From contig JAGCZE010000454.1 in the NCBI GenBank assembly GCA_017960415.1, positions 1-5,837 of the forward strand: a stretch of DNA of 5,837 nucleotides. The letters run 5' to 3'. Positions within the stretch are counted from its first letter, which is position 1, and the number at the start of each line of letters is the position of its first letter. This document shows, in pieces, positions 5,669 to 5,837 of this stretch. The notes beneath the pieces were generated by a model. The model saw nothing but the letters and a program-made list of their open reading frames with translations, did not search any database and was not told where the DNA came from. Origin of the DNA: Lachnospiraceae bacterium (lineage in GTDB: Bacteria > Bacillota_A > Clostridia > Lachnospirales > Lachnospiraceae). A program made the position numbers and the translations under genes.

Positions 5669-5837
5669 TTAATAATTCGCAAACTTCGCCACACAGGCAT
5701 ATTGCGCCCCGTCGCCTCCGGTCACATAGTATTTTCCCGCTCTTGTCCACGCATGAGCAACGAACTTACCCTGTTCGTCCTTCCCTGCACCCAGGTACAG
5801 TGTACAGGGAATATGTTTCTCGATCATCAGTTTCCTG
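5669..5837 (-). CDS. Lasso-peptide B2 protein (transglutaminase-like leader peptidase), C-terminal end
   Basis: The minus strand is open from the right edge to a TAA at 5669-5671, giving 55 residues. They read IPCTLYLGAGKDEQGKF, then VAHAW, then AGKYYVTGGDG, the C-terminal hallmark of lasso B2 proteins (Transglut_core3 fold): a beta strand with LYLG, then the catalytic His in HAW. The catalytic Cys would be upstream, beyond the window. B2 cuts the leader from the precursor, together with the leader-binding B1 protein. The gene is convergent with the precursor, and the rest of the cluster (B1 and the asparagine-synthetase-like C protein) is expected to its right. The call rests on a short fragment but the motif is distinctive, and the kinase and precursor support it. 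Confidence 0.82.
   Translation of the reverse strand, partial: RKLMIEKHIPCTLYLGAGKDEQGKFVAHAWTRAGKYYVTGGDGAQYACVAKFANY

Noticed and set aside
1..5837. CRISPR arrays, tRNA or rRNA genes, insertion sequences
   Set aside because: No regular direct-repeat/spacer pattern, cloverleaf, transposase-like frame or terminal inverted repeats were seen.

Overview
The window looks like a low-to-medium GC Bacillota genome, probably a Clostridia member related to Lachnospiraceae. The grounds are strong AGGAGG-type ribosome binding sites, AT-rich intergenic DNA with TATAAT-like boxes, a typical intrinsic terminator, and the protein families present. Genus cannot be called from the sequence alone. The content matches the edge of a lasso-peptide-type (paeninodin-like) RiPP locus.

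Layout from left to right. (1) 1-386, minus: N-terminal part of an HPr-kinase-like protein whose ATP-binding part lies beyond the left edge. (2) 387-830: a 444-bp AT-rich non-coding region with a 7-bp-arm inverted repeat, a good promoter and repeated TGATCA sites. (3) 831-2361, plus: an OmpR/PhoB-type response regulator overlapping a histidine kinase that has no membrane segment. (4) 2362-2426: a degenerate copy of the histidine-kinase 3' end, lying partly in the tail of the convergent transporter gene. (5) 2395-4071, minus: a one-piece ABC exporter interrupted by an in-frame TAG. (6) 4188-5090, minus: a complete HPr-kinase-like protein. (7) 5361-5552, plus: a 63-residue RiPP precursor with a WxxPxIxxL leader motif and a Cys/Asn/Gly-rich core ending in a Trp-rich tail, followed by a strong terminator. 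(8) 5669-5837, minus: the C-terminal end of a lasso-peptide B2 protein (transglutaminase-like leader peptidase), running off the right edge.

Inferred working model: the precursor leader is bound by a PqqD-like B1 protein, which should lie beyond the right edge. B2 removes the leader, a macrocyclase (C protein, also off window) may act on the core, the HPr-kinase-like protein phosphorylates or otherwise modifies the peptide, and the ABC exporter secretes it. The two-component system next door is a plausible regulator. Three things do not fit a textbook lasso system. The precursor has no Asp/Glu at ring positions 7-9 of its most likely core. It lacks the C-terminal Ser that characterised lasso kinases phosphorylate. 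The exporter reading frame is broken by one amber codon. The locus may therefore be a divergent RiPP type that borrows lasso machinery, or a lasso locus in decay.
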